Below, in pieces: positions 25,719-34,031 of a stretch of 64,000 nucleotides of DNA (within the stretch, counting starts at the first letter, position 1; the number at the start of each line of letters is the position of its first letter). The position numbers and the translations under genes were made by a program. This DNA is from Nocardia macrotermitis (GTDB lineage Bacteria > Actinomycetota > Actinomycetes > Mycobacteriales > Mycobacteriaceae): the NCBI RefSeq assembly GCF_009604405.1, contig NZ_WEGK01000022.1, forward strand, positions 1 through 64,000, in the 5' to 3' direction. The notes under the pieces were generated by a model. It saw only the letters and a program-made list of their open reading frames with translations. It was not told where the DNA came from and did not search any database.

Positions 25719-26618
25719 CTACTCCTCGGCCTGATCCGCACTCATCGCCAGCACCCCCGCCCCCGCCAGCGGGCCCAGGCCCTGAAGTTCCGAGGGCACC
25801 ACGCGCAGCCCGGTCAGGAATCCGAGCCTGGCATGCGTCGCGACGGCCGCGGCCAGCGGTTTCCACAGCGCCGGACCGGATTCCGCCACCCGGCCACCCA
25901 CCACGACCAGGTCGATATCCAGCAGCGGGGCGACCGAGGCGATCGCCCGGCCGAGCGCGGTACCGGCCCGGCCCATGGCCTCCACCGCGATCTCGTCGCC
26001 GATCTTGGCGGTTTCGGTCAGCGCGGCCAGCGAGTTCCCGGTCCAGCCCCGGCCCCGCGCCCAGCGCAGCAGCGCCGCCCCACCCGCGACGGATTCGAGG
26101 CAGCCGCGGCCACCGCATTCGCACGGGTCGTCGAAGCCCGGGACCTGCACATGTCCGAGGTTGCCGGCGTTACCGGTGCGCCCGACCACGACGAATCCAC
26201 CCACCATCACACCGGCGCTGATCCGGTGCGACACTGTCACCGACATCGCGTCCATCACCGAGTGCGTCGCGCCGAAGGTGCGTTCGGCCAGGCCCAGGCA
26301 CACACCGTCGATGGCGAGCCGGACCACCGCGACGGGAAACAGCTTCTGCACCGCCTCCACGATCGCGAAACCCGTCTGCCACTCGGCGATATCGATCGGG
26401 GCGATCACCCCGGCGCTCATATCGATCGGTCCCGCCGAGGCGATCCCCACGGCCGTGACCTCCTCGTCCGCGGCCACGTCGAGCAGCAGGTCGCGGCAGG
26501 CGTCCCAGACCCCCTCGGCCGGAATCGGAATCCGCTGGATGTCCTCGTCGTCGGCATCCTCGGCCACCGGGCCCACCGCGAAACCCTCGGGACCGATCTC
26601 CAACGCCAGTATCGTCAT
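25719..26618 (-). CDS. ROK-family protein (sugar kinase fold) with altered phosphate-binding motif
   Basis: This 299-aa protein is of normal ROK length. The ROK zinc motif is intact: His156 in NLGHVQVPG, then CECGGRGCLE with Cys166, Cys168 and Cys173. The equivalent of the catalytic Asp is Asp104 (AIDGVCLGLAE). The N-terminal phosphate-binding loop, normally DxGGT(K/N), reads EIGPEGFAVG, so ATP binding is questionable. There is no N-terminal helix-turn-helix, so it is not a NagC/XylR-type repressor. Most members phosphorylate hexoses such as glucose or N-acetylmannosamine. The substrate cannot be told here. It lies between whiB and the secretion operon, co-oriented with both. Confidence 0.75.
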   Translation of the reverse strand: MTILALEIGPEGFAVGPVAEDADDEDIQRIPIPAEGVWDACRDLLLDVAADEEVTAVGIASAGPIDMSAGVIAPIDIAEWQTGFAIVEAVQKLFPVAVVRLAIDGVCLGLAERTFGATHSVMDAMSVTVSHRISAGVMVGGFVVVGRTGNAGNLGHVQVPGFDDPCECGGRGCLESVAGGAALLRWARGRGWTGNSLAALTETAKIGDEIAVEAMGRAGTALGRAIASVAPLLDIDLVVVGGRVAESGPALWKPLAAAVATHARLGFLTGLRVVPSELQGLGPLAGAGVLAMSADQAEE

Positions 26619-26666
26619 GAATTACCCACCACCACAGTATGATTCGCCGTCAGTTCCCGGAGACCG

Positions 26667-27116
26667 TCACTCGTCGGTCCCGGTCGGCGCGAGCCGATGC
26701 CCGAGCACGATACGCCGCCGCGGCGTGGGCGGCGCGGGCTCGGTGCACACCGGACGCGCACCGTTGCGGATGATGCGCAGCGGTCGTTTGTGGTCGATCG
26801 GCGCGACGCGATGCCGGTCCAGGTTCTCCACCACCCGGCCCGCGGCGTCGTAGGCGACGCCGGCCCAGATCATGGCCCGGGGGCCGCTGCCGCGCTCGAT
26901 CAGGGATTCGGCCAGCTGGCGGCAGTTGGTGAACAGCGGGCATTCGGCGCAGATCCGCACGGCCGAGCGCCAGGAGTCCGGATTTCCGGCGTCCATATCC
27001 CAGTCGTCGGGACCGTCCGCACACGGCGGCCGATACGCGGGGCGGCCGTGGATCGCCGAAAGCTGTTTCGGCACATGCGATTCGAGGGCAGTGCGGGTGG
27101 TCTGCACGGTGGTCAT
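26667..27116 (-). CDS. WhiB-family iron-sulfur transcription factor
   Basis: An ATG at 27116 preceded by GGAGG at good spacing decides the start, giving 149 aa; the frame is open 9 codons further upstream. Four Cys in the WhiB order Cx23Cx2Cx5C (Cys32, Cys56, Cys59, Cys65) bind a [4Fe-4S] cluster. The turn motif RAMIWAGVAYDAAGR corresponds to the G[V/I]WGG beta-turn. A basic C-terminal tail (DHKRPLRIIR, TPRRRIVLGHRL) should bind DNA or sigma factor. WhiB proteins act with the primary sigma factor and sense oxygen, NO or redox state. Which WhiB subclass it belongs to is not clear; the tail is longer than in WhiB1 or WhiB7. Confidence 0.92.
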   Translation of the reverse strand: MTTVQTTRTALESHVPKQLSAIHGRPAYRPPCADGPDDWDMDAGNPDSWRSAVRICAECPLFTNCRQLAESLIERGSGPRAMIWAGVAYDAAGRVVENLDRHRVAPIDHKRPLRIIRNGARPVCTEPAPPTPRRRIVLGHRLAPTGTDE

Positions 27117-27441
27117 GGGTCGCCTCCGGGGACGCCGAGACACACGCCGCGACGCGGGCGCGTTGTCATGGTTGATCGGGCATCAGGGCTGCTCGACAGT
27201 CCCCGGAATCCGGCAGCAATGCCGCCGTACTCCGCACGTTAACCCAGACCTCGCCCTGCGGCAACCCCTTTGATCGCTGCACAACGGCTCATCACCCAGG
27301 TGCGGATTTCATGCCCCGTTATACAACGGTCCAAATACCAACGTCCCATGTCACGCGGATATCGCGAATCCCACGACAACCTCGTGTCGAATCCCCCGAC
27401 AACAGCCGCCCTGGACGACCGAGCAAATACCGAGCCGACGC
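27117..27441. promoter_or_regulatory. 325-bp intergenic region upstream of whiB with a small palindrome
   Basis: No coding potential is seen. The stretch is AT-richer than its surroundings around 27300-27420. A 14-bp palindrome at 27316-27329 (CCGTT-ATAC-AACGG) includes a TATAAC-like element on the minus strand and lies about 200 bp upstream of the whiB ATG. It may be part of the whiB promoter or operator. No other motif was recognised. Confidence 0.35.
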
Positions 27442-28002
27442 TCAGCGCTCGGTCGACATCGGCGGTTCGACCGGCTCCACACCCAGTTCCACCGAGTACG
27501 CGCGATTCAGTTCGGCCCACCCGTGATTCATCGCCTCCGCCCCGACGATCGGCCCTACAGGCGTACCGGCCAGCAGCAACTCCGCGACATCCAGGCACAT
27601 GTGCCACCCTGCGGCCATCATCGCGGCCTGCGCCCGATCGGACAGCAGATGCGTCAGCCGAACCGTTGTGCCGCCGTCACTTTCGCTCAACTCCCACCGC
27701 AAAACCTCACCGCCCCAGGTGTATTCGAGCAGCCGCGGCCGCTCCACCCGCGAAACCTCCCCCGGCAGTTCGAGTTTCGCCTCCCCGTCGATCATGATCA
27801 GGGTAACCGCCCCGACCGCCGCCAACGACCGATCGGCCGTATAGGGCGCCCACTGGGCCAACTCCCCCGGCTCGGTCGACGCCGCCCACACCGCCTCCGC
27901 CGCATGCGGAAACGCCCGCGTGAACACCAGCGCCCACCGCCCGTCCTCCCGCACCAACTCGACCTGCCGCAACGGACCCGGCCGATAGGACTGCGCACTC
28001 AT
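27442..28002 (-). CDS. SRPBCC/AHSA1-family lipid- or ligand-binding protein
   Basis: This 186-aa protein shows the Bet v 1/START-like pattern. There is an N-terminal strand (WALVFTRAFPHAAEAVWAAS) and the family turn LAQWAP. Paired strands EVSRVERPRLLEYTW and LRWELSESDGGTTVRLTH follow, with a long C-terminal helix (AGWHMCLDVAELLLAG). It matches the AHSA1/SRPBCC type used to bind hydrophobic ligands, and many actinobacterial genomes hold dozens. Its ATG overlaps the desaturase stop (TGATG), so it is translationally coupled to a membrane fatty-acid desaturase and may handle a lipid intermediate (inference). Confidence 0.8.
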   Translation of the reverse strand: MSAQSYRPGPLRQVELVREDGRWALVFTRAFPHAAEAVWAASTEPGELAQWAPYTADRSLAAVGAVTLIMIDGEAKLELPGEVSRVERPRLLEYTWGGEVLRWELSESDGGTTVRLTHLLSDRAQAAMMAAGWHMCLDVAELLLAGTPVGPIVGAEAMNHGWAELNRAYSVELGVEPVEPPMSTER

Positions 28003-29177
28003 CAGGACTGTTCCTTTCCATCGAGACGACCCGCGTGCTTACCCACCTCGTGCAGATGACGCAGCGCCTGCGAATACGACTCCAGCAGCCCGGTCTCGCA
28101 GTACGGCACGTCGCGTTCGGCGCAGAACTCGATCACCATCGGACGAACGTGACGCAAGTTCGGCCGCGGCATCGAGGGGAACAGGTGATGCTCGATCTGA
28201 TAGTTCAAGCCGCCCATGGCGATATCGATGACGCGACCACCCCGCACATTGCGCGAGGTCAGCACCTGCCGCCGCAGGAAGTCCACCGACTCGTCCTCGC
28301 CCAGCACCGCCATCCCCTTGTGATTCGGCGCGAAGGTGCAGCCCATGAACAACCCGAACAGCCCCTGGTTCACCGCGATGAACGCCAGCGCCTTACCCGG
28401 CGGCAGCACCGTCGCGACCAGCGCCAGATACCCGACCACGTGCGCGGCCAGCAGCAACGCCTCCCAGCCGCGATTGCGGATCGGCCACCACAGCACGGCC
28501 TTCACGCTCGCGCCGTGCAGACTCAGCCCCTCCAGCAGCAGCATCGGGAAGAACAGCCACCCCTGATACCGGAAGATCAGCCGCCGCAGCCCCCGCCCGA
28601 CGGCCGCGCGCGCACCGGAATGGGCCAGCACGCCCATGATGTCCGGATCGGCCCCCTCGGTGTTGGGGTGCGCGTGATGCCGGTTGTGGTTGCTGGTCCA
28701 CCAGCCGACGCTAACCCCGATGCACAGATTCCCGGCGATCAACCCGAACAGGTGGTTCGCCCGCCAGGTGCGGAAGATCTGCCGATGCCCGGCGTCGTGT
28801 CCCAGGAACGCGAACTGCGTGAATATCGCGGCCAACACCGCCGCGGTGACCAACTGCCACCACGAGTCGCCCACCACGACGAACACCACCCACCCGGCCA
28901 CCAGCGCGGTCATCGCGATCGCACCGAGCCGCAGGTAGTACCGCACCCGCCGTTCCAGCAGACCCGCCGACCGCACCCGCCGCATCAGCGTCGCGTACTC
29001 ACTGCCGCGAGTCCCGATCGAATCGGACTGCGCCACAGCGCCTTCGGCCGACACGTTCACTTCCGGACCGGATTGCAGCGCAACCCCGCCCGCCGGATAC
29101 TCCATTACCACGCGCGTCCGCCGTTCTGCTCCGACTTGGTTCTCCAGGATCCGCGCCACCGCACCCGCGGCTCGCAC
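28002..29177 (-). CDS. Membrane fatty-acid desaturase (acyl-CoA/acyl-lipid type, three His boxes)
   Basis: This protein has 391 aa. The histidine clusters that bind the di-iron centre are all present: HDAGH at 127-131, HNRHH at 164-168 and QIEHH at 327-331. Four hydrophobic segments lie around them. The QxxHH third box with HDxGH first box is the front-end/linoleoyl-type desaturase pattern, also seen in mycobacterial DesA3-like stearoyl-CoA desaturases. There is no fused cytochrome b5 domain, so electrons must come from a separate oxidoreductase, and none is adjacent. The start is uncertain: ATG 29177 is drawn, but ATG 29105 (MEYPAGG) fits the family better. It is coupled to the SRPBCC gene. 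Confidence 0.88.
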   Translation of the reverse strand: MRAAGAVARILENQVGAERRTRVVMEYPAGGVALQSGPEVNVSAEGAVAQSDSIGTRGSEYATLMRRVRSAGLLERRVRYYLRLGAIAMTALVAGWVVFVVVGDSWWQLVTAAVLAAIFTQFAFLGHDAGHRQIFRTWRANHLFGLIAGNLCIGVSVGWWTSNHNRHHAHPNTEGADPDIMGVLAHSGARAAVGRGLRRLIFRYQGWLFFPMLLLEGLSLHGASVKAVLWWPIRNRGWEALLLAAHVVGYLALVATVLPPGKALAFIAVNQGLFGLFMGCTFAPNHKGMAVLGEDESVDFLRRQVLTSRNVRGGRVIDIAMGGLNYQIEHHLFPSMPRPNLRHVRPMVIEFCAERDVPYCETGLLESYSQALRHLHEVGKHAGRLDGKEQS

Positions 29178-29354
29178 ACACGGACAACAGGATCCCTCGA
29201 CGACACATCCAGCAGGTGAACAGGCACCTGGCTCGACATCACATCTGTGCGACGCCCCGAGCCTAATGCCACCGCGCCCGATCCGCCCACGGCGGTCGTC
29301 GTGCGTCCATCGTCCCGCATCCGGGCGTCGGATGCGCGGCGCACCTACGCCGAA

Positions 29355-29386
29355 GGGCCGCCCCGATCCGGAAACCGGGGCGGCCC
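29355..29386 (-). terminator. GC-rich hairpin terminator after the marR-MFS-yceI operon
   Basis: Perfect 11-bp arms GGGCCGCCCCG and CGGGGCGGCCC with a 10-base loop start 13 bp beyond the stop of the YceI gene. No T-run follows, as is usual for actinobacterial intrinsic terminators. It insulates the desaturase gene downstream. Confidence 0.7.
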
Positions 29387-29398
29387 AAGGGAATTCGT

Positions 29399-30220
29399 CT
29401 ACATCTGGGGCAGTGAGTCACCCTGCACGAGTTCGATGTCGAGCTCGACCTTCACCGTGGTGCCGACCGCGGCGATACCCGCGCGCACCATGGCGTTGTA
29501 ATCGATCGCGAAATCGTTCCGGTGCAGTTGCATCTCGGCGTGGAACGCCGCGCGCACCCCGCCCCACGGGTCGGGACCGTACCCGCCGTAGGTGATGTCC
29601 AGCTCGATCGGGCGGACCTGGCCGTGCAGGCTCAGCTCGCCCGGCATCACCAGCCGGTCACCGCCGACGCGGCGGAAACCACTGCCGGTGAACGAGATCA
29701 ACGGGAACTTCTCCGCGTCCAGGAAGTCCGCCGACCGCAGATGGTCGTCGCGCATCCCGATACCGGTGTCGATGCTCGCGGTCTTGATCTCGGCGAAACC
29801 CGTCGAATTCTCCAGGGTGTCGGCGATGTTCAGCCGTCCGCTCACCTCGGTGAAATTCGCCTTGATGCTCGCGATACCGAGGTGCCGCGCGGTCGCGACC
29901 ACCATGGAGTGCACCGGATCGATGGTCCACGGCCCGGCCGGCGGGGCCGGGTTGGTCCCGGCCTCCGCCGCCAGCACGATCTGTCCCAACCGCCCGGAAC
30001 CGTCCGCGCCGACCCGCGCCACCTGCGCGGTCGGCTGGTATCCGGGCGCGGTGATGATCGCGGTGCACACACCCGCGGGCAGCGGCTCGGTGGCCACGTC
30101 CCCGGTCTCGTTCGCGGTCGCCCGAGCGAGCTGACGGCCGGTCAGATCGGTCACCGTCAGCACCGCCTCGGGTACCGGCCACCCTTCGGTGGTGTGAATT
30201 CGTGCCGTCAATCCACTCAT
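29399..30220 (-). CDS. YceI-family lipid-binding protein with N-terminal carboxypeptidase-regulatory-like (CnaB-type) domain
   Basis: This protein has 273 aa. Residues 1-90 form a beta-sandwich module (EAVLTVTDLTGRQLARATANETGD, LPAGVCTAIITAPGYQPT) of the carboxypeptidase-regulatory-like type. Residues 95-270 are a YceI lipocalin-like domain: WTIDPVHSMVVATARHLG, KANFTEVSGRLNI, IDTGIGMRDDHLRSADFLD, FPLISFTGSG and a closing GTTVKVELDIEL strand. YceI proteins bind long isoprenoid or fatty lipids. Many are exported, but here no signal peptide is visible and the protein starts directly with the regulatory-like module. It overlaps the MFS gene by ATGA, and that transporter carries three or four copies of the same module. 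Confidence 0.85.
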   Translation of the reverse strand: MSGLTARIHTTEGWPVPEAVLTVTDLTGRQLARATANETGDVATEPLPAGVCTAIITAPGYQPTAQVARVGADGSGRLGQIVLAAEAGTNPAPPAGPWTIDPVHSMVVATARHLGIASIKANFTEVSGRLNIADTLENSTGFAEIKTASIDTGIGMRDDHLRSADFLDAEKFPLISFTGSGFRRVGGDRLVMPGELSLHGQVRPIELDITYGGYGPDPWGGVRAAFHAEMQLHRNDFAIDYNAMVRAGIAAVGTTVKVELDIELVQGDSLPQM

Positions 30221-32802
30221 GACTGCTTTGCCGCCTCCTCGTATCCGAGCCGCACGTCGTGGCTGATCTCGCCGCCCGCGACGGTGACCTGACTGGTCAC
30301 CGGCGGGTAGCCGCTGGCCACCACGGTGTATTCGCCCTCGGGCAGATCCGAGACCAGGTAGTGGCCCTCGGCGTCGGTCCGCGCGGTCGCGACCGGCGAT
30401 CCGTTCACGTCCAGCACCGTCACCTGCGCGTCCGGCACCGCGCGACCGTTGGCCCAGGCCGCACCGGACAGCACCGTCATCGCCGAGAGTTCGATGTCGT
30501 GCCGCAACTGCCCGCTCTCGGGCACCGTCAACGTCAGCGCGTTGGGCCGCATGTGATCGGCCACCGCGACCAGGGTGTAGACCCCGGACACCACGCCGTG
30601 GCAGACGTACGCGCCGTCCTGTCCGGTGACCGCCGCGCCGACGACCTCGCCGCGCATATCGGTCAGCGTCACCGTGGCCGCGGGCAGCGGCTCACCGCGC
30701 CCGGCCGCGCGCACCACGCCGGACAGTTCGCCCGAACCCTGCAACGCCACGTCCAGCGACTGCGATCCGCTGCCGACCGTGACGTTCACCGCGGAGGGCT
30801 GATGCCCGGCCGCCGAGACGATCAGCACATAGCTGCCCGAGGTCGGCGCGCCGATCGTGTAACCGCCCTCACCGTCACCGGTCGCCCGGGAGACCTGGTG
30901 ACCGCGCGTATCGATCAGCGTGAGCGCGGCACCGGCCACCGCCCGCCCGTCCTCGCGCCTGACCCGGCCGCCGATCGTGCGAACCTCACCGTCCGCCGAG
31001 GCGAATCCGGCCGAAGAACTCCTGATGGCCATCTGTGACACCGCCGTTCCATTCGTATACGCAGCCGCACCGTTGCCATTGCGTTCGATCGCGGCATGCC
31101 TGCCCGCGACCGCACCGGCCAGCACCGGCTCCGGCTCGGAGAGCGCCTGTGCCGCACCCTCCCAAACCTGACTTTCCTCCCAAGAGTTCTCGGTCGCGTC
31201 GATCGGCTCATCGGCCTTCGGCGCAGCGGCCTTGGGGTCCGCAAGTGGGATTTCCTTCATGAACAGCAGCACCAGGCACGCCACCAGCGCCACGCCGGAC
31301 GCGGCCCAGAACACGCCGTGCAGGGAGTTGGTGAAGCCGATCAGGATCGGATCCTTCACCACCGCCGGCAGAGCGGCGATACCGCTGGTATTGCTCTGGA
31401 TGCTGCCGAGCTTGGACGCGTCGAACCCGGCGGGCAGATGACCGCCGAACGCATCGATGATCTTGTTCGGCAGCAGGTTGAACATGATCGTCAGGAAGAC
31501 CGCGACACCCAGGGTGCCGCCCATCTGCCGGAAGAACGTCGCCGACGCGGTGGACACACCCATATCGGTGCGCGGGCCCGCGTTCTGCGCCGCGATGATC
31601 AACGTCTGCATACAGCCGCCCAGGCCCAGGCCGATGATGCCGCTGTACAGCAGGGGCTGCCAGATCGCGCTGTCGTAGTGCACCTGCGAGTACAGCAGCG
31701 CGCCCAGCGCGATCACGAACGTACCGACCACCGGCAGCACCTTGTACCGCCCGGTGAACCGAGTGACCTGCCCGGAGATCAGCGAACCGATCATGATGCC
31801 CGCCACCAGCGGCAGCATCAGCAGACCCGCCGAGGTCGGCGAGTAGCCGCGCACCACCTGCCAGTACAGCGGCACCATCGAGATCGCACCGAACATCGCG
31901 ACACCGACGATGAAACCACCGGCGATGACGACGCTGAAGGTCGAGTTCTTGAACAGCCGCAGCGGGATCAGCGCCGCGTCCTTCATCAGGTATTCGACGA
32001 AGATGAACAGGATCAGCCCGACCGCGCCGATGGCGTAGCAGATGATCGACTTGCTCTCGCCCCAGCCCCAGGACCGGCCCTGCTCCGCGACGATCAGCAG
32101 CGGGACCACACATATCGCCAGGGCTACCGCGCCCCACCAGTCGACCTTGTGACTCTGCCTTCGATGTGGCACGTTCAGCACTCGCGCCACCACCCCCAGC
32201 GCGACGATGCCGATCGGCACGTTGACCAGGAACACCCAGCGCCAGCCCTCGAGGCCCCACAGGTGGTCGAAGCCGGAGAACCAGCCGCCCAGCACCGGGC
32301 CCAGCACCGTGGAGATGCCGAACACCATCATGAAATAGCCCTGGTAGCGCACGCGCTCACGGGCCGGGACGATGTCACCGATGATGGTCATCGCCAGCGA
32401 CATCAGACCACCGGCGCCCAGACCCTGGAAGGCCCGGAATCCGGCGAGTTCGTACATCGAGGTGGCGAACGTACAGGCCGCCGAGCCGATGACGAAGATG
32501 CCGATAGCGGTGAGGAAGAACGGCTTTCGGCCGTAGATGTCGGCGAGTTTGCCGTACAGCGGGGTGCTGATGGTCGCGGTGATCAGATATGCCGTGGTGG
32601 CCCAGGCCTGCTGATCGAAGCCGTGCAGGCTGTTGGCGATCCGGACGATCGCCACGCTCACGATGTTCTGATCCAGCGCCGCCAGGAACATGCCCAGCAG
32701 CAAGCCCGACAGAACCGTCAGAACCTGACGGTGGGAGAGGAACATACTCTCCTCCGCCGGTTCTGGCCGGGCCACCGGCGCTTCGGTTGTCGAAGTCGTC
32801 AT
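30217..32802 (-). CDS. DHA2-type MFS drug/H+ antiporter fused to C-terminal carboxypeptidase-regulatory-like repeats
   Basis: This 861-aa protein is far longer than a plain 14-TM transporter (~500-550). Residues 25-525 are an EmrB/QacA-type MFS: LDQNIVSVAIVRIA (motif D1-like), YGKLADIYGRKP (motif A) and GPVLGGWFSG (motif C of antiporters). The remaining ~335 residues are cytosolic or surface-exposed: a linker, then three to four beta-sandwich repeats, each with a pattern like GxVxxxxGxxVxxAxVTLxDxxG and ending YTLVAVA or YTVVASG. Such modules occur on secreted enzymes and adhesins and are unusual on an MFS pump. It is the second gene of a marR-MFS-yceI operon (13 bp after marR), so it is likely repressed by MarR and induced by a ligand or substrate. 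Confidence 0.9.
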   Translation of the reverse strand: MTTSTTEAPVARPEPAEESMFLSHRQVLTVLSGLLLGMFLAALDQNIVSVAIVRIANSLHGFDQQAWATTAYLITATISTPLYGKLADIYGRKPFFLTAIGIFVIGSAACTFATSMYELAGFRAFQGLGAGGLMSLAMTIIGDIVPARERVRYQGYFMMVFGISTVLGPVLGGWFSGFDHLWGLEGWRWVFLVNVPIGIVALGVVARVLNVPHRRQSHKVDWWGAVALAICVVPLLIVAEQGRSWGWGESKSIICYAIGAVGLILFIFVEYLMKDAALIPLRLFKNSTFSVVIAGGFIVGVAMFGAISMVPLYWQVVRGYSPTSAGLLMLPLVAGIMIGSLISGQVTRFTGRYKVLPVVGTFVIALGALLYSQVHYDSAIWQPLLYSGIIGLGLGGCMQTLIIAAQNAGPRTDMGVSTASATFFRQMGGTLGVAVFLTIMFNLLPNKIIDAFGGHLPAGFDASKLGSIQSNTSGIAALPAVVKDPILIGFTNSLHGVFWAASGVALVACLVLLFMKEIPLADPKAAAPKADEPIDATENSWEESQVWEGAAQALSEPEPVLAGAVAGRHAAIERNGNGAAAYTNGTAVSQMAIRSSSAGFASADGEVRTIGGRVRREDGRAVAGAALTLIDTRGHQVSRATGDGEGGYTIGAPTSGSYVLIVSAAGHQPSAVNVTVGSGSQSLDVALQGSGELSGVVRAAGRGEPLPAATVTLTDMRGEVVGAAVTGQDGAYVCHGVVSGVYTLVAVADHMRPNALTLTVPESGQLRHDIELSAMTVLSGAAWANGRAVPDAQVTVLDVNGSPVATARTDAEGHYLVSDLPEGEYTVVASGYPPVTSQVTVAGGEISHDVRLGYEEAAKQS

Positions 32803-32815
32803 AGTTGTTCAAACC

Positions 32816-33331
32816 CTATTTCGGTTCGGCTGTACACAGCGATGGGGTTGTCTCGATGTCGGCGTTGAGCCGGTCGAGAAGTGTGATGAGATCGGACCGC
32901 TCAGTCGCGGGCCAGTCGGCCAGGATTCCGGCGAGCCAGAGGTTCCGTTGCCGACGGTTCTCTTCGAAGACGCGCACCCCCTCCTCGGTGGCGGCGAGCA
33001 CGCAGGCACGGCCGTCGACGGGGTCCGCCCGGCGTTCGACCATGCCGTGCGTGACGAGGGATCGGGTCTGCCTGCTGATGGTGGAGGTCTCGGCGTGCAG
33101 CAGTTCGGCGATCTTGCCGGTACGCTGCGGGCCTTCCTGGACCAGGCAGAACAGCACCGCGTAGGCGAGTCTGTCCAATCCGTCCGGACCGTGTTTGGAC
33201 ATCTGGGTCTTCGCACGGCTCAGTGCCCGCATGAACCGGACCAGCTGGGTGCCGAGCCGATCGGCGTCGTCGAGGACGGCACTGCCGGGGCTGGCGGCAG
33301 ATACCTCGGGGTCGAGGCCGACGATGGTCAT
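32816..33331 (-). CDS. MarR-family transcriptional repressor, likely autoregulating the MFS-yceI operon
   Basis: This 171-aa winged-helix protein contains the MarR order: an N-terminal dimerisation helix (LGTQLVRFMRALSRAKTQMS), recognition region TGKIAELLHAETSTISRQTRSLVTHGMVERRADPVDGRA with the typical wing DxRA, and a C-terminal dimer helix. Start ATG 33331 is preceded by GAGAAGG. It is the first gene of the operon, with MFS 13 bp downstream. A palindrome at 33383-33401, 52 bp upstream of the start, is the likely operator. MarR proteins release DNA when binding phenolic or lipophilic ligands, or on cysteine oxidation. Confidence 0.92.
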   Translation of the reverse strand: MTIVGLDPEVSAASPGSAVLDDADRLGTQLVRFMRALSRAKTQMSKHGPDGLDRLAYAVLFCLVQEGPQRTGKIAELLHAETSTISRQTRSLVTHGMVERRADPVDGRACVLAATEEGVRVFEENRRQRNLWLAGILADWPATERSDLITLLDRLNADIETTPSLCTAEPK

Positions 33332-33382
33332 GGGGATTCACCTTCTCCCATAGATCTACAGACTTTGGTTAGCGCATACAAC

Positions 33383-33401
33383 TAGTTGCCAAGGACAACT
33401 A
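33383..33401. promoter_or_regulatory. Candidate MarR operator
   Basis: TAGTTGCC-AAG-GACAACTA is a 19-bp near-perfect inverted repeat (one mismatched pair), within an AT-rich promoter-like stretch 52-70 bp upstream of the marR start. Size and AT-rich half-sites fit MarR operators, which suggests autorepression. Confidence 0.65.
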
Positions 33402-33746
33402 TACATACGCCCAGGCACCACATCGCAAACTGCGTCCTTGGCCTCCGCTCCGCTCCGGCGGGTCGGGGCCCCCGAAGGGCCGATTCTTCCCTCCTCCGCT
33501 CCTCCGCTTCGCTCCCCCGCTCCGTCAGTCCAGAATCGGCCCGGGCCCCGACCTTTGGAGTTGGCGTTATCGAGGGTTGGCGGAACTGGGCGCCCTCGGA
33601 TCAGTGCTATTCATCACAGGATCGGACCGAGCGCACCGACACAGCTCATTCGTTACCGCCGGGCAAAAGGACGGTCATTTGTCCAACACATCCGCACCGC
33701 GATTTCATCCCGATTTCACCCGGTTCCTCGCACCGGAACCGGCCCG
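33402..33746. other. Intergenic region with long interrupted GC-rich inverted repeat
   Basis: No gene is seen in this stretch. It holds a large inverted repeat: 33461-33487 pairs with 33532-33553, giving 22 complementary positions interrupted by five extra bases (CCGAA) in the left arm. The 44-base C/T-rich loop is full of CCGCTCC-type motifs. The repeat lies about 190 bp beyond the stop of the small gene at 33747 and upstream of marR. It may be a terminator for that minus-strand gene or a dispersed repeat. Confidence 0.5.
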
Positions 33747-34025
33747 CTATCGCGCCGGGATCTCCCGGGCCGCCTCGTTGACGAAGCGGTGGACCAGGGC
33801 GAAGGGCAGCGGATGATCGGTGTACGCGGTGAAGACGAACTCCCCGGACACCTCCTGCTCGAACGCCTCGAGCACGATACCGCGCCCCGGTGAGGGGCCG
33901 ACGTCCTCGAGTTCCCAGCCCAGGGTGTCCCGCTCACCGCTGCCGGTGACCTTCCACACCACGTAGTACCGCCCGCCGTACTCCCACCGCGGCGAAACCG
34001 CTTGCGACAGCGCGGGATCCGACAT
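33747..34025 (-). CDS. Small hypothetical protein
   Basis: This 92-aa acidic protein has no recognised family. It has a central pattern of strands (YGGRYYVVWKVTGSG, GIVLEAFEQEVSGEFVFTAYT) and a final helix (FALVHRFVNEAAREI). The gene starts 6 bp after the stop of the 500-aa hypothetical gene and is surely co-transcribed with it. There is no membrane segment or Cys. The C-terminal FALVHRFVNEA resembles tails of ligand-binding or immunity-type proteins, but no function can be assigned. Confidence 0.6.
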   Translation of the reverse strand: MSDPALSQAVSPRWEYGGRYYVVWKVTGSGERDTLGWELEDVGPSPGRGIVLEAFEQEVSGEFVFTAYTDHPLPFALVHRFVNEAAREIPAR

Positions 34026-34031
34026 CGCCGG

